A stretch of 64,000 bases of DNA from a virus, in IMG/VR virus record IMGVR_UViG_3300018080_000105, positions 1 through 64,000 of that record. One strand, 5' to 3'. The position numbers and the translations under genes are program-made. The first letter of the stretch is position 1, and each line of letters begins with the position of its first letter. A model generated the notes under the pieces. The model was given only the letters and a program-made list of their open reading frames with translations. It had not been told where the DNA came from and searched no databases. Positions 43,880-52,540 of this stretch are shown piece by piece.

Positions 43880-44487
43880 CAGTTGATCTCCGAATCAGAT
43901 TGGCACGGGCATACGCCGTCATTCATCTTCTTGCCGAAATTGCAATTTGCGCACAACGTCTGCAGAGTATCTGGGAAACCATTCTGAATAGCCCAACGAT
44001 ACAAGTTCGTGGGACCGATTTCCTTCCGGTGAAGATACCCGTCATCGTTCACATGGTCAATTTGTAAGAAATACTCGCGAGTTTCGCCACAGCAGACGCA
44101 TTTCCGTCCGTAGTGATCAAAGACTTGTGACTTCTGCCGCTGATACCGCTCAACCTTCTTGGCCTTGCAGCCCAAGCAGTAAACTCCCGTCTCTACCGGA
44201 GTAGTACAGGTCGGACACAGGCCGGCTTCTCTCCAGGCTGCTCTCCGTTCGTTACTGTTCCGCTGCTGGCTCTTGGCACAGACGGCGCATCTTACACGCC
44301 CAGCTCGGGGTGAGCGAACCCCGCAGTTGACACATTTCCCCGAATTCTTCCGCCGTTCTCGCCGGTCCCTGGATTTCGCCTTGGCGATCTCCGCACAGGC
44401 AGGGCACAGAGCCTTGTCGGTCGGAGTCTCGCACTCAGTGCACTGACCCGCAGCACGACGCCGCCTGTATTGCATGAGGGAAGCCAT
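43879..44487 (-). CDS. HNH endonuclease with multiple zinc ribbons
   Basis: Residues 1-125 hold three CxxC-based zinc ribbons (C-x2-C at about 16-19, 52-55 and 92-95, each with a partner pair) separated by Arg-rich linkers. The last 75 residues form an HNH domain: 'KCVCCGETREYFLQIDHVND' with the ID-H motif, and 'LCANCNFGKKM' with the terminal N-x-N. It lies between the RNA polymerase fusion gene and the DPAMA gene, joined to both by TAATG and TGATG overlaps, so it looks like an invading gene kept in frame with the operon. Confidence 0.85.
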   Translation of the reverse strand: MASLMQYRRRRAAGQCTECETPTDKALCPACAEIAKAKSRDRRERRKNSGKCVNCGVRSPRAGRVRCAVCAKSQQRNSNERRAAWREAGLCPTCTTPVETGVYCLGCKAKKVERYQRQKSQVFDHYGRKCVCCGETREYFLQIDHVNDDGYLHRKEIGPTNLYRWAIQNGFPDTLQTLCANCNFGKKMNDGVCPCQSDSEIN

Positions 44488-47400
44488 TATTTCTCCATGA
44501 TCTTGACCCGCCGACCGACGCCGATCTTGCCCTGTTTGTAGGCTTTGACCGCATCCTGGACAGTGGCGAAAGTGGCGGGGGCGTTCTTCTTGTCCTGCTG
44601 GGCCGAGGCTTCGTAGAGGCCTCCGATATATTCTTGGGAAGGTAAAAAATGTACGCCAAAAGAAGCTGCGCTAAACAAATTCCTGGATGGCAACATTTTC
44701 TGCAGCGCCTCTTCCTTCGCGTCGTCGTCCAGCGGGACGTGATACTGCATGGCGTCCCCGTCGAAATCTGCACCAAATCCGCCCACCACGAGAGGACTAA
44801 TCTTCAAAACGGTGCCTTTCACCAGCCGTGGACGGGCTGCCATGACACCATACCGGTGCAACGTGGGAGCCCGGTTGATCACCACCACGCCACTTTCCAT
44901 CTCGTCCATCATGGCTTTTCGAGCTGTCGGGGTCTTATCTTCAACAGCCCGAGCAGCATCCACACGACTCATACCGCGTCGCACCATCCGGCGAATCATC
45001 GTCGGGCGATAGATCTCCCAGGCTGTCTCTTCCGGAATACCCACTTGATCCATATCGAGGTCAGGGTCCGGGGCAATCACTGAACGACCAACCATGTCTG
45101 TAGAGGAACCCAGCAAACGACGCTGAACCGTCCCGGTCTTTGGGGACGATCCAAAGATGTGTTTCAGAATTCCTTTGACCTTCCGCTCCTGATTCTTTGG
45201 GTGCGTCGGATCACCGAGACCTGTCACGGCTTTGAACGCCTCGTATGTTGCGAGACGTTCATCACCAATATCCTCTTCGTCAAGCTGTTCAGACAACTGC
45301 TTCAGATTGTTGTTTGCATCCCACAGCTCTTTGTAGAGATAGTTCGGGTCCGCAACGAGTGGTAACTTCTTCGCACCCATCGTCGACACCGGACGAAACG
45401 CCGGAGGCAAAACAGGGGCGCGCTTCAGCACCCAGTCTCGCGGATGGATGTTGAGACGCTTTGCACTCTTCAGATATCCGAGCCGGCGGACCGCTTTGTC
45501 TCGGTGAGTCTTCTTCCCGCTGGCGATCTCAGCTCGTGCCCTCGCAATCTCCTTGTCGAGTTCGAGCCCGTTGAGTGCGGCGGCAACAGCGCCCGGACCG
45601 ACACGTCCGTTGAGCTTCTCGCGGCCCGCCAGAATGTCGTTGAACTTGTTCTTTGTCAGCCCCAGCAGCCGCCTGATCGGTTCCTCCATCACAGGGTTCG
45701 GCATGGGTTCCGCAAGTTTGATCGCTGCCCATCGGTTTCCTCCTCCATCGGCGGTTTGGTGCCCGCCAGTCAGCGACTGGTCAAAGAGTCCGCCTTTTGA
45801 CGGCTCCATCGTCTTCCAGTCTACGGTTTCAACATTCTTCAATTCGCGTTCGCCAGCCAGTTCATCAACGTCCTTGTCGGTGAGTGCCATGATATGCACT
45901 TTGTCACCGTTGCGGACCACGTTGATCCCTGACGCTTTCAGACTGTTCACGAACTTACGGTACACATGCGGCACCTCCGGAGTCGGAGGTTTGAACCCGC
46001 TCATATACTGTGCCCAGTAATCCGGATTGGCCTGGCCCCGGATGATGCTGCCGTCTCGAACCACCGATGTAGCTCCGTGTGACAGCAGTGCGTTTGTTTC
46101 CAACATCCCGACACGTTTAGCGCCAGTCTTCCCGCCCTTCGCCGGCGTACGCTCGGCGGTGTATGAGCCAATGCCGCGACCCTGCGCTTTGGAATCAGCT
46201 GTGTGGTGCAGCTTCATCACCCAACGATTACCGGTGAAGATGTCATTCACCTTCCGGTCGTTGGTTGGGTCGATGATTGTCTCCGTGTCTTCCAACCCGG
46301 CTTTCTGAAGTTCGCGTAACGCGAACTCGATCATGTCTTCCTCGTCCTGGAAGTCTGGAACCTTGAATGGCTCACCACGTTTGGCCGCGATCTTTCCAAG
46401 AGCAGCTTCCACAATCTGAGCAGGATTGGTACGGCTGATGACACCCAACGGGTTAAGCAACAGATCGTAGGCTTTGCCATCCTGGTCGGTCGGCATTTGA
46501 TCGTCGGGAATGACGTGGCTGATGATCCCTTTGTCGCCATACCGTCCGCTCAGCTTGTCGCCGACCTTCATTGGGATAGATGCCTTCACAACCACCGACG
46601 CACCCTTCGGCGTCTGGACTACATCAATCACTTCGCCATCGTAGTCGTGGTCCCACTTTAGACTGACGTCCTGAAAGCTGGGCTTCCCACCTTTCAGCAG
46701 ACTCTTCTTGTTTCGTTCCTTTTCACGCGCCACCAGGATCAGTGGGTCGCCTTCTGAGACTTTAGTACCGGGCTTTACCACACCTTCATCGTCGAATCGC
46801 TCCAGAATGTCGCGCCCGTACTTCGACGGAAAGATCGACTGGAACGATTTACGTCCGCGGTGGTCACTCTTCTCCCAGTCATGCGAGTTCTGGTAAGTGT
46901 GCTGCGACGACATTCGCTTCGCGAACGATGCACTGATGACATTGGCATCTTCAAAGTTAAGGCCACCCCATGGAACGTACGCCACACGGGCATTCATTCC
47001 GAGAGCAGTAGTACCCTGTTCGTCTGTGAAGTTAGAGCGCGCCAGCAACTGTCCAGCCTCAAACTGATCACCAGGTTGGACAGTGGCTGTCTGATGCAAG
47101 CTGGTCTTCCGATTGAACGGGAAGTTGTTGTACAGAGGTAGCTCTGCCTTTTTCCCGTCGGCGTAGCGAACCTTGATCCCGTCCGGCGACACCGCTTCAA
47201 CCACCCCTGGCTGGTCAGCGTGAAGGGCGCCCATCTTGTCGGCATACTCTTGCTCGAAGCTGCGACCCTCAACGCCGGGCATCCCTGATTGCACGAGAGG
47301 AGCCTCGGCACCATCCAACGGCATAGCCTGCGTAAGCATTCGTGCGGCCATCACCGCTCGCTGCCCCTTCACCATGGATTTCATGGGGATCATGTTGCCG

Positions 47401-48914
47401 AGAGGACTGAACGTGTCCTCCATATCGGGCACCTCGAAGTCAACCTGTGACTTGTTGACGGTGCGGACCTTGCCGCGAACCAGCGCTCGCACAAAGTCCT
47501 GATCCTTATTCATCTCATTCGGGAACGCTACCACAGAGTCCGCAAAGTCTCGCGGCGATTTGTACACGGTCTGACCGTCCAGTGTCTTCACTGGCGTGTA
47601 CAGTTGTCCGTCTTCCCCTTTGACCGCTCCACGGGCTAATCGCACATCCACGCCAACCTTGCCGCTCTCCGGGGTCCGGAGGAAGTCGATGAAGCCGAAC
47701 TGAGATGGCTGAACCGCGCGGCTCTCGTCCGGGATAGCGTCCAGCGACGTGATACCGCCCTCGCCCATCCGCGTTACACGAGACTGCTGGTCGTACACCT
47801 CGGCCGGGTTGATCTCTTCCAGCGGAGATGCCAGCCCGGAACTCATGAGCGTCGACATCACCGTGTCCTGGTAGGGACTGGTCGCCAAGTTGTCGAGATT
47901 CTTCCGCGGCGTTGCCTTCCACAGCATCTGCCGGGCCACGTTCTTAGCTCGCGACAACCGATCAGCAAACAGGTCTTCGGGACCGTACAGCTTCTGATAA
48001 GCCAACGCGTCACGGTCATCCTCTTCGTCTTCGTCTTTCGCCACACGGATCAGTTTACGGGTGACTTCCAACAGCGTGTCCGCATTGACGTTCTTTACCC
48101 CACGGCCCAGTGTTCGCTGCGTCACCTCCGGATCCAGTTCCATCTCTTCAAACGACTTCACAACAGCAGCCACCTGCCCGAGATCGTCGGCAGTGCCGTT
48201 GCGGTGCAACTTTTTGTACAGCTTACCGATCGCACCTTTGTCGAGCTTCTTCATATTCTCGGCGGTCAGCTCGTTACCCCAGGCCTCTCGCAGCTGCCGG
48301 TCTTCGACACCCATAGCCTTCAATAACGGCATCAGCGGAATACGAGCCTGTCCCATCTGAATGCGGAACACACCGGTCGCGGGGTCGAGGTACAGACGAT
48401 GGCCGTACCCTTTGGAGACATTGACGTGGCTCTCGATCTCGCCGTTGCTCTTCCGGCGAGTGAAGATGCCAGGCCGCAGCCGGGCCTGGTGAGCCATTGT
48501 GTACTCGTTACCGTTCAAAATGAACGTGCCGCGCTGGGTCATGTACGGGACCTTCGCCAGCTGCATGCTACGGCGGGAGACCTCGTTGCCTTCCAGATCT
48601 CGCAGCACGGCATCACCAGTCAGCTTCCTCGCGAGAGTCCCGCGGGCCAGCAAGGCCTTCTTCTGCGCAGCAATGTCGTAGCTGTCCGGCCCGGCCCATC
48701 GCGGGTTTTCGATCGCCAACTGATACTGAGAGTTGCTGACTGGCTCAAACGACTTCGCTGCGGCCAACACGTTGTCAAAAATCATTTGACGCGTACGGGC
48801 GGCGTCTCCGAACCGCCGAAAGTTCCCCGGCCCAACCGCCGGAGCGGGAGCCACTGGAGTTGTCGGCGTCGGTGCGGGTTCTTGATCGTCCAGAATACTG
48901 GGATCAGGCCGCAT
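44487..48914 (-). CDS. RNA polymerase beta/beta-prime N-terminal fusion (1475 aa)
   Basis: Residues 1-960 are a beta subunit: 'YMTQRGTFILNGNEYTMAHQ', 'SPLEEINPAEVYDQQSRVTR' (rifampicin-region block), 'YVPWGGLNFEDANVISASFA', 'GDKLSGRYGDKGIISHVIPD' with following 'NPLGVISRTNPAQIVE', and 'RVGMLETNALLSHGATSVVR'. From about residue 1000 beta-prime N-terminal sequence follows: 'DWVLKRAPVLPPAFRPV', 'VQRRLLGSSTDMVGRSVIAP', 'VVINRAPTLHRYGVMAARPR', and the catalytic magnesium loop 'GADFDGDAMQ' (about 1381-1390). All catalytic motifs are intact. It is encoded in the structural cluster, which suggests packaging in the virion. The leader peptide is Pro-rich. Confidence 0.93.
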   Translation of the reverse strand: MRPDPSILDDQEPAPTPTTPVAPAPAVGPGNFRRFGDAARTRQMIFDNVLAAAKSFEPVSNSQYQLAIENPRWAGPDSYDIAAQKKALLARGTLARKLTGDAVLRDLEGNEVSRRSMQLAKVPYMTQRGTFILNGNEYTMAHQARLRPGIFTRRKSNGEIESHVNVSKGYGHRLYLDPATGVFRIQMGQARIPLMPLLKAMGVEDRQLREAWGNELTAENMKKLDKGAIGKLYKKLHRNGTADDLGQVAAVVKSFEEMELDPEVTQRTLGRGVKNVNADTLLEVTRKLIRVAKDEDEEDDRDALAYQKLYGPEDLFADRLSRAKNVARQMLWKATPRKNLDNLATSPYQDTVMSTLMSSGLASPLEEINPAEVYDQQSRVTRMGEGGITSLDAIPDESRAVQPSQFGFIDFLRTPESGKVGVDVRLARGAVKGEDGQLYTPVKTLDGQTVYKSPRDFADSVVAFPNEMNKDQDFVRALVRGKVRTVNKSQVDFEVPDMEDTFSPLGNMIPMKSMVKGQRAVMAARMLTQAMPLDGAEAPLVQSGMPGVEGRSFEQEYADKMGALHADQPGVVEAVSPDGIKVRYADGKKAELPLYNNFPFNRKTSLHQTATVQPGDQFEAGQLLARSNFTDEQGTTALGMNARVAYVPWGGLNFEDANVISASFAKRMSSQHTYQNSHDWEKSDHRGRKSFQSIFPSKYGRDILERFDDEGVVKPGTKVSEGDPLILVAREKERNKKSLLKGGKPSFQDVSLKWDHDYDGEVIDVVQTPKGASVVVKASIPMKVGDKLSGRYGDKGIISHVIPDDQMPTDQDGKAYDLLLNPLGVISRTNPAQIVEAALGKIAAKRGEPFKVPDFQDEEDMIEFALRELQKAGLEDTETIIDPTNDRKVNDIFTGNRWVMKLHHTADSKAQGRGIGSYTAERTPAKGGKTGAKRVGMLETNALLSHGATSVVRDGSIIRGQANPDYWAQYMSGFKPPTPEVPHVYRKFVNSLKASGINVVRNGDKVHIMALTDKDVDELAGERELKNVETVDWKTMEPSKGGLFDQSLTGGHQTADGGGNRWAAIKLAEPMPNPVMEEPIRRLLGLTKNKFNDILAGREKLNGRVGPGAVAAALNGLELDKEIARARAEIASGKKTHRDKAVRRLGYLKSAKRLNIHPRDWVLKRAPVLPPAFRPVSTMGAKKLPLVADPNYLYKELWDANNNLKQLSEQLDEEDIGDERLATYEAFKAVTGLGDPTHPKNQERKVKGILKHIFGSSPKTGTVQRRLLGSSTDMVGRSVIAPDPDLDMDQVGIPEETAWEIYRPTMIRRMVRRGMSRVDAARAVEDKTPTARKAMMDEMESGVVVINRAPTLHRYGVMAARPRLVKGTVLKISPLVVGGFGADFDGDAMQYHVPLDDDAKEEALQKMLPSRNLFSAASFGVHFLPSQEYIGGLYEASAQQDKKNAPATFATVQDAVKAYKQGKIGVGRRVKIMEK

Positions 48915-49851
48915 TGACGGTGTCTTCCTCAGTTGTTGCCATCAGCGATACAGGTGCCCGAGACGCCTGCTGCTGTCGGCGGAGCTTCAGTGCTTTGTCC
49001 AACACAGCTTTGTCGGTACTGTCACGACCCCAGTTGTACCCTGCTTTACCGCCAGCCAGCAGTGCCAGCAGCTCCCCGCCGTGAATAGCCCCTCGCGTAG
49101 CGGCCCACCGGTCAGCATTCATACCCGGGGCCTTCGAGATGAGACCATTTTTACGCGTGATCTCGCCCAGCACCGGAATGTTATCAAGCAACGGGAAGAA
49201 TGCCTGCTTCTCCTGCCCATTAGCAACGGCGTCGGCATACTGGTCGGCCAGATCGTTGATGCCCAGGTCGTCACCGGCATTCTTGGCCGCCATTGCTGAC
49301 GCATATTGGTCGCGAATCGCCTGCTGGTATTCACCTTGGGCGGCGTCAACATCTTGTTGATCTGACCAGGCTTTCTCTTTACCGAGCAACCAGTCAATCA
49401 GCTTGTAGCCGCCAAGAGCCCCGGCGCCGCCAACGCCAATAGTCGCCGGTACGCCCCAGTCATTAGCCAATGGATTGGACGTATCACTGACAGGCATCAA
49501 CTTTGAACCGGCATCAAAAGCCTTCTGCCCCAGCTGTTGGGCGCCTCGGCCGATATTCTGAACCGTGTCGCCGAGATCGAACGCCTGTTTGTCCTGCCGC
49601 GGCGGCCCTTGCACGCGCACCGGCTGGGCCTGGTACATCGGCGGCACCACAGTTTCCTGGGTATCGCGAACCATATCCCCGATGCCTTTAAGGCCGCGGT
49701 ACGCCGCACCGCCGGCCGCCCCCACACCAAACGTCAGCAGCAGTTTCCGAAGAGCTTCTCGCTGCAGAGCTTGATTCATCTGTGGCGAGGCTTGCTTCTG
49801 AATGTTACGCAAAAGCGGTTTGCGCTGCGATGGCTTGGATTGTGGTTCCAT
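48904..49851 (-). CDS. Glycine-zipper membrane-active head protein (315 aa)
   Basis: ATG 49851 (MEPQSKPSQRKPLLRNIQKQ) has an AGGAGGG site; the frame is open 56 codons upstream without support. Hydrophobic glycine-rich segments occur at about residues 47-62 (LTFGVGAAGGAAYRG), 150-170 (ATIGVGGAGALGGYKLIDWL) and 265-285 (GELLALLAGGKAGYNWG). K-x-A motifs precede or separate them (IQKQAS, DKQAFD, EKQAFF). This is the same layout as the gene at 34020-35030, suggesting a processed, membrane-inserting ejection protein. It overlaps the polymerase gene by 11 bases. Confidence 0.6.
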   Translation of the reverse strand: MEPQSKPSQRKPLLRNIQKQASPQMNQALQREALRKLLLTFGVGAAGGAAYRGLKGIGDMVRDTQETVVPPMYQAQPVRVQGPPRQDKQAFDLGDTVQNIGRGAQQLGQKAFDAGSKLMPVSDTSNPLANDWGVPATIGVGGAGALGGYKLIDWLLGKEKAWSDQQDVDAAQGEYQQAIRDQYASAMAAKNAGDDLGINDLADQYADAVANGQEKQAFFPLLDNIPVLGEITRKNGLISKAPGMNADRWAATRGAIHGGELLALLAGGKAGYNWGRDSTDKAVLDKALKLRRQQQASRAPVSLMATTEEDTVNAA

Positions 49852-50224
49852 GACTCCCTCCTGGAGTTGTGCCGTTGGGTGATTTGGCGTTTGGTGACTC
49901 ACCGTAGATCTGCACCCATTCGAGGATAACGTGCAGGCCCTGGTGTTCTTCGTTCCAGTTGTCTGTTCTTTTGGACACTGCGTACCAACCATTGACCACT
50001 CGGTCCATGATCGTCGCAAACTCCTTCATGTCATCTTCCTCCCACAGCTTGAACTGCTGGATGTGGAAGTCCATCACATGAGGAAGGTTCTCGAACTCTT
50101 CTCTGCGAAGGTCTGCTTTACCACCACGAACAGGGAATCCGCCAGCGGTGCCTGGCCAGTGAAGGTCGCCACCATGTTGCGGACCCCCGTGTTCGCCGTG
50201 ATACTTCTTTCTGCTAAACGTCAT
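49805..50224 (-). CDS. Small protein upstream of RNA polymerase (139 aa)
   Basis: From ATG 50224 (MTFSRKKYHGEHGGPQHGGD) the protein has a basic, His/Gly-rich N-terminus and then a helical domain ('FENLPHVMDFHIQQFKLWEE', 'MKEFATIMDRVVNGWYAVSK'). The C-terminus overlaps the next gene by 47 bases. It has no recognised domain. Its closeness to the polymerase and KOW-like genes makes an accessory role in transcription or packaging plausible, but this is only context. Confidence 0.55.
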   Translation of the reverse strand: MTFSRKKYHGEHGGPQHGGDLHWPGTAGGFPVRGGKADLRREEFENLPHVMDFHIQQFKLWEEDDMKEFATIMDRVVNGWYAVSKRTDNWNEEHQGLHVILEWVQIYGESPNAKSPNGTTPGGSHGTTIQAIAAQTAFA

Positions 50225-50232
50225 GCTGCTGA

Positions 50233-50442
50233 TCAACCTGAACAGTTACTGTAGCTGATCGGATCCGTTGATGTGATCACACGCATTTGAGCGGTGAGCA
50301 ACGATACACGCGAGTTGCAACCGTGACCGGAGAGACGCACTTCATGCGAATCGCCGGAGACGGCCTTCACAACCCCACGCTTGTTGCGGTACTCAGAGTT
50401 CTGGTCAGTGACCAGGACTTTGTCATCCACACTGTGGGCCAT
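50233..50442 (-). CDS. KOW-like small protein A (69 aa)
   Basis: The 69-residue product (MAHSVDDKVLVTDQNSEYRN) has the KOW layout: a basic patch (YRNKRGVVKAV), a central loop and a strand 'HEVRLSGHG', as in NusG or ribosomal L24-type folds that bind RNA or polymerase. It is similar to its neighbour at 50493-50699 (shared pattern MA-x3-DD-x-V-x-VT-x-Q, R-x-K-x-G-x-V, VRL-x-G). The two are tandem duplicates. Confidence 0.7.
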   Translation of the reverse strand: MAHSVDDKVLVTDQNSEYRNKRGVVKAVSGDSHEVRLSGHGCNSRVSLLTAQMRVITSTDPISYSNCSG

Positions 50443-50492
50443 GATTGCCTCCAGAAAGAAAAGAGATCGTAAGCAGCAAACGCTGCCGTCGA

Positions 50493-50699
50493 TCAGTAAG
50501 TGATGGGTGAAGCGTGACCCGTCGTGTGCAGTTCGCTGTCACTCAGCCCAACGGTTTTCCCGACAGCATAGCCATCAAGACGAACCTGGTTGAGAGAGTT
50601 GGGATCAGCGGCAGCCGCAATTTCAACCGTGCCGAGTTTGCCTCGCCATGGTGATTTTTGACTGGTCACTTTGACACGGTCGTCAGCATTGAACGCCAT
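50493..50699 (-). CDS. KOW-like small protein B (68 aa)
   Basis: A 68-residue paralog of the neighbouring KOW-like gene (MAFNADDRVKVTSQKSPWRG), with 'KLGTVEIAAAADPNSLNQVR' and 'VRLDGYAVG' aligned to the other copy. KOW proteins commonly act on transcription elongation complexes or RNA. It is encoded about 1.6 kb upstream, in transcription, of the phage RNA polymerase fusion gene. The domain call is based on pattern only. Confidence 0.7.
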   Translation of the reverse strand: MAFNADDRVKVTSQKSPWRGKLGTVEIAAAADPNSLNQVRLDGYAVGKTVGLSDSELHTTGHASPITY

Positions 50700-50709
50700 G
50701 GTAGGCCTC

Positions 50710-51120
50710 CTATGACATGAGTTGAGGTTCAGCAGGCACGGGAGCCTGCCGGTAACTGCGCTGCTTGGCTCGCTGCCGAATGCGATCTGCGTGCATTCGA
50801 TACAACGCCGCCAGTTCCTGCTGTTTGATTTCTTCGGGGTCGCGGGCCTCGCCCATGGCTTTGCCTAATTGCCGGCCACCATACAACCCCAGTGCCCCGG
50901 CCCCGGCCATGCTGGCACCAACCCCGTACACGGGATACTTAACCAGCCAACTCGCCAAGTTGGTGAGGTGGTCTGTAAAGCCTTCAGCTTCTTTGATCAG
51001 CCGAGGTAGTTCCTTGGCCAGTTTGACGCGTGTTTGGATCTCGTCCCGGTCGCAGCCTTCCTCAGCGCAACGCAGCAGGAAGCCCATCCGAAAACGCTCC
51101 TGTTGTGTCAGTCCATCCAT
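50710..51120 (-). CDS. Helical protein with glycine-zipper segment (136 aa)
   Basis: The first 50 residues (MDGLTQQERFRMGFLLRCAE) are helical and contain VKLAK and IKEAE, which fit the K-x-A pattern. Residues about 60-90 form a hydrophobic, glycine-rich segment (GVGASMAGAGALGLYGG), and the C-terminus is basic and helical. Likely another internal or ejected membrane-interacting protein. It has no recognised family. Confidence 0.6.
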   Translation of the reverse strand: MDGLTQQERFRMGFLLRCAEEGCDRDEIQTRVKLAKELPRLIKEAEGFTDHLTNLASWLVKYPVYGVGASMAGAGALGLYGGRQLGKAMGEARDPEEIKQQELAALYRMHADRIRQRAKQRSYRQAPVPAEPQLMS

Positions 51121-51135
51121 GGTCTGGTCCTCGCG

Positions 51136-51657
51136 TTATGTGATCAGTCCGCTACGGTTCTTGCGGACAGGTTTCTTGTGGAGCTTCACGCCTTGCGTCA
51201 CGTTCTGCTGTGGCACGCTGCTACCGATAACGCCGGCACCCGCGCCGAGAGTTGGCAATTGAGGGTAACCAGCCGCATCGCAACCCGCACTCAGCGAGAC
51301 CGAAGAATTTCTCTGGTGACGTTGCCAATACGCCTGCACTTTCGGGTCGCTCGGATCACCCATCTCGCGAGCCTCGCGAATGCACTCCATGCAGTTCTCA
51401 GCACCCTGGATGCGTTTGTCCATCTGTGCACGCTGAAACTTGTCGAGCTGAGCACGGGTCTTGCCGCGGTATGGCTGATTGACCGCTGTAATGCGTTCCT
51501 TCAGCTCTTTGGGCGTGACGATGTTAGCTTGACCTTCGTCCTTGCCAGGACGTTCGTCAATAATGCAAATCAGGCCCTCGCACGCGAACACGGATAAATC
51601 CATGAACTTACGAACGGGACCAGTACGGGCATCAACAGACCAGGCAGGTTTTTTCAT
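51136..51657 (-). CDS. Unknown virion-cluster protein (173 aa, start uncertain)
   Basis: I tentatively use ATG 51657 (MKKPAWSVDARTGPVRKFMD), which has a weak GAGAG site, because the part upstream overlaps the nuclease gene; an upstream TTG at 51768 would add 37 residues. The protein is basic and contains C-x2-C near residue 92 (NCMECIREARE), possibly a metal pair, and a Gly-rich section near residue 145. No known domain. It follows the nuclease gene. Confidence 0.5.
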   Translation of the reverse strand: MKKPAWSVDARTGPVRKFMDLSVFACEGLICIIDERPGKDEGQANIVTPKELKERITAVNQPYRGKTRAQLDKFQRAQMDKRIQGAENCMECIREAREMGDPSDPKVQAYWQRHQRNSSVSLSAGCDAAGYPQLPTLGAGAGVIGSSVPQQNVTQGVKLHKKPVRKNRSGLIT

Positions 51658-51727
51658 TGGGGCTCTCGGCTTCTCGGGAGGCGGCGAGGATAACAAATCC
51701 CAGAACGCACTACCAGAGAATAGCAAC

Positions 51728-52195
51728 TCAGGAACCGCCTGAGTAGGTCTCTGCATAGCCGGCGGCAATCATCATCTGATTGATATTTACCTTCCGGCCC
51801 CGATTGTCCGCTCCGTAGAGCGTCACCAACCACCGGCCGAACTTCCCTTTTTCCGACGCTGGCAGATCATCAAACCACTTATTGTGGCCTTTCTCCGTGC
51901 GGATTTTGAACTTCAGTCCCAGCTGTCGTGTTTCAGAATCGTGCCGATTGAGGGCGTACCGCGTCAACAGCTTCTGCAGGTGATTTCTGGCTCGCTCACC
52001 CGCTTTCCGCGTCACGAGAGGCCAGATCTCCGGGGAGTCGATATCCAAAAGGCGGCCTGTTTGAAAGGCCGCCCAGTGGTTGTAACCGAGATCCGCGTGG
52101 TAGTAGACCGTGTCACCGTCGTAGACGTCGAAGATGTAACAGTCAGATTCGTACCGCGGTTTCAGTGACTCAGCAATGTCTTCCGGAAAAGCCAC
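51728..52195 (-). CDS. SNase-like (thermonuclease) protein (155 aa, GTG start)
   Basis: The SNase domain is visible: 'FDVYDGDTVYYHADLGYNHW' (DGDTV with the first acidic residue), 'RLLDIDSPEIWP' (the R-x-L-x-x-ID-x-PE motif, with Arg, Asp and Glu), and 'GRWLVTLYGADNRGR' carrying the second Arg. These match the catalytic residues of micrococcal nuclease. I place the start at GTG 52195, just after the neighbouring stop; 52219 is an alternative. It would degrade DNA or RNA, probably late in infection. Confidence 0.75.
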   Translation of the reverse strand: MAFPEDIAESLKPRYESDCYIFDVYDGDTVYYHADLGYNHWAAFQTGRLLDIDSPEIWPLVTRKAGERARNHLQKLLTRYALNRHDSETRQLGLKFKIRTEKGHNKWFDDLPASEKGKFGRWLVTLYGADNRGRKVNINQMMIAAGYAETYSGGS

Positions 52196-52196
52196 T

Positions 52197-52523
52197 CTAC
52201 CACTCTTGGTAATAGACACGCCTACCGCCGCCGAGCAAGCCAAACAGGCCGGTCGGCTGATAATTCCACACGTACCCACGTGGACGGCGAAGCGGTACTC
52301 TGACCGGTACTTTTGGGTAAAAGTATTCCGGGCCGAGGACACAGTGCGAAGAACCTGCATTACCGGTGTTACACGGACAATCATCTCCACATTTGCAACC
52401 TGGCCCGCAAGGACAGACGTCCCCGCAGCGGCAGCCTTTGGCATCAGCTGTTTCATAAAAACCAGCGAAAGTAGCTGGCGAAGCACACAACAGCAACATG
52501 ATTGACGCAACAATAACCTTCAT
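52197..52523 (-). CDS. Secreted Cys-rich metal-binding-like protein (108 aa)
   Basis: ATG 52523 has a GAGGAAATC leader. Residues 1-20 (MKVIVASIMLLLCASPATFA) are a signal peptide; 'MLLLCAS' could alternatively be a lipobox. A following block (CRCGDVCPCGPGCKCGDDCP, ending in Cys) contains eight cysteines in four C-x-C pairs, reminiscent of metallothionein-like motifs. The C-terminal part is basic and Tyr/Pro/Gly-rich. Probably exported and metal-binding; phage genes of this type are unusual. Confidence 0.6.
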   Translation of the reverse strand: MKVIVASIMLLLCASPATFAGFYETADAKGCRCGDVCPCGPGCKCGDDCPCNTGNAGSSHCVLGPEYFYPKVPVRVPLRRPRGYVWNYQPTGLFGLLGGGRRVYYQEW

Positions 52524-52540
52524 GATTTCCTCCATGATGT

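Noticed and set aside
52196-52513. Longer N-terminus for the SNase-like gene
   Set aside because: The added 106 residues overlap the Cys-rich secreted gene in another frame and read as its out-of-frame shadow; a GTG just after that gene's stop is a better start.
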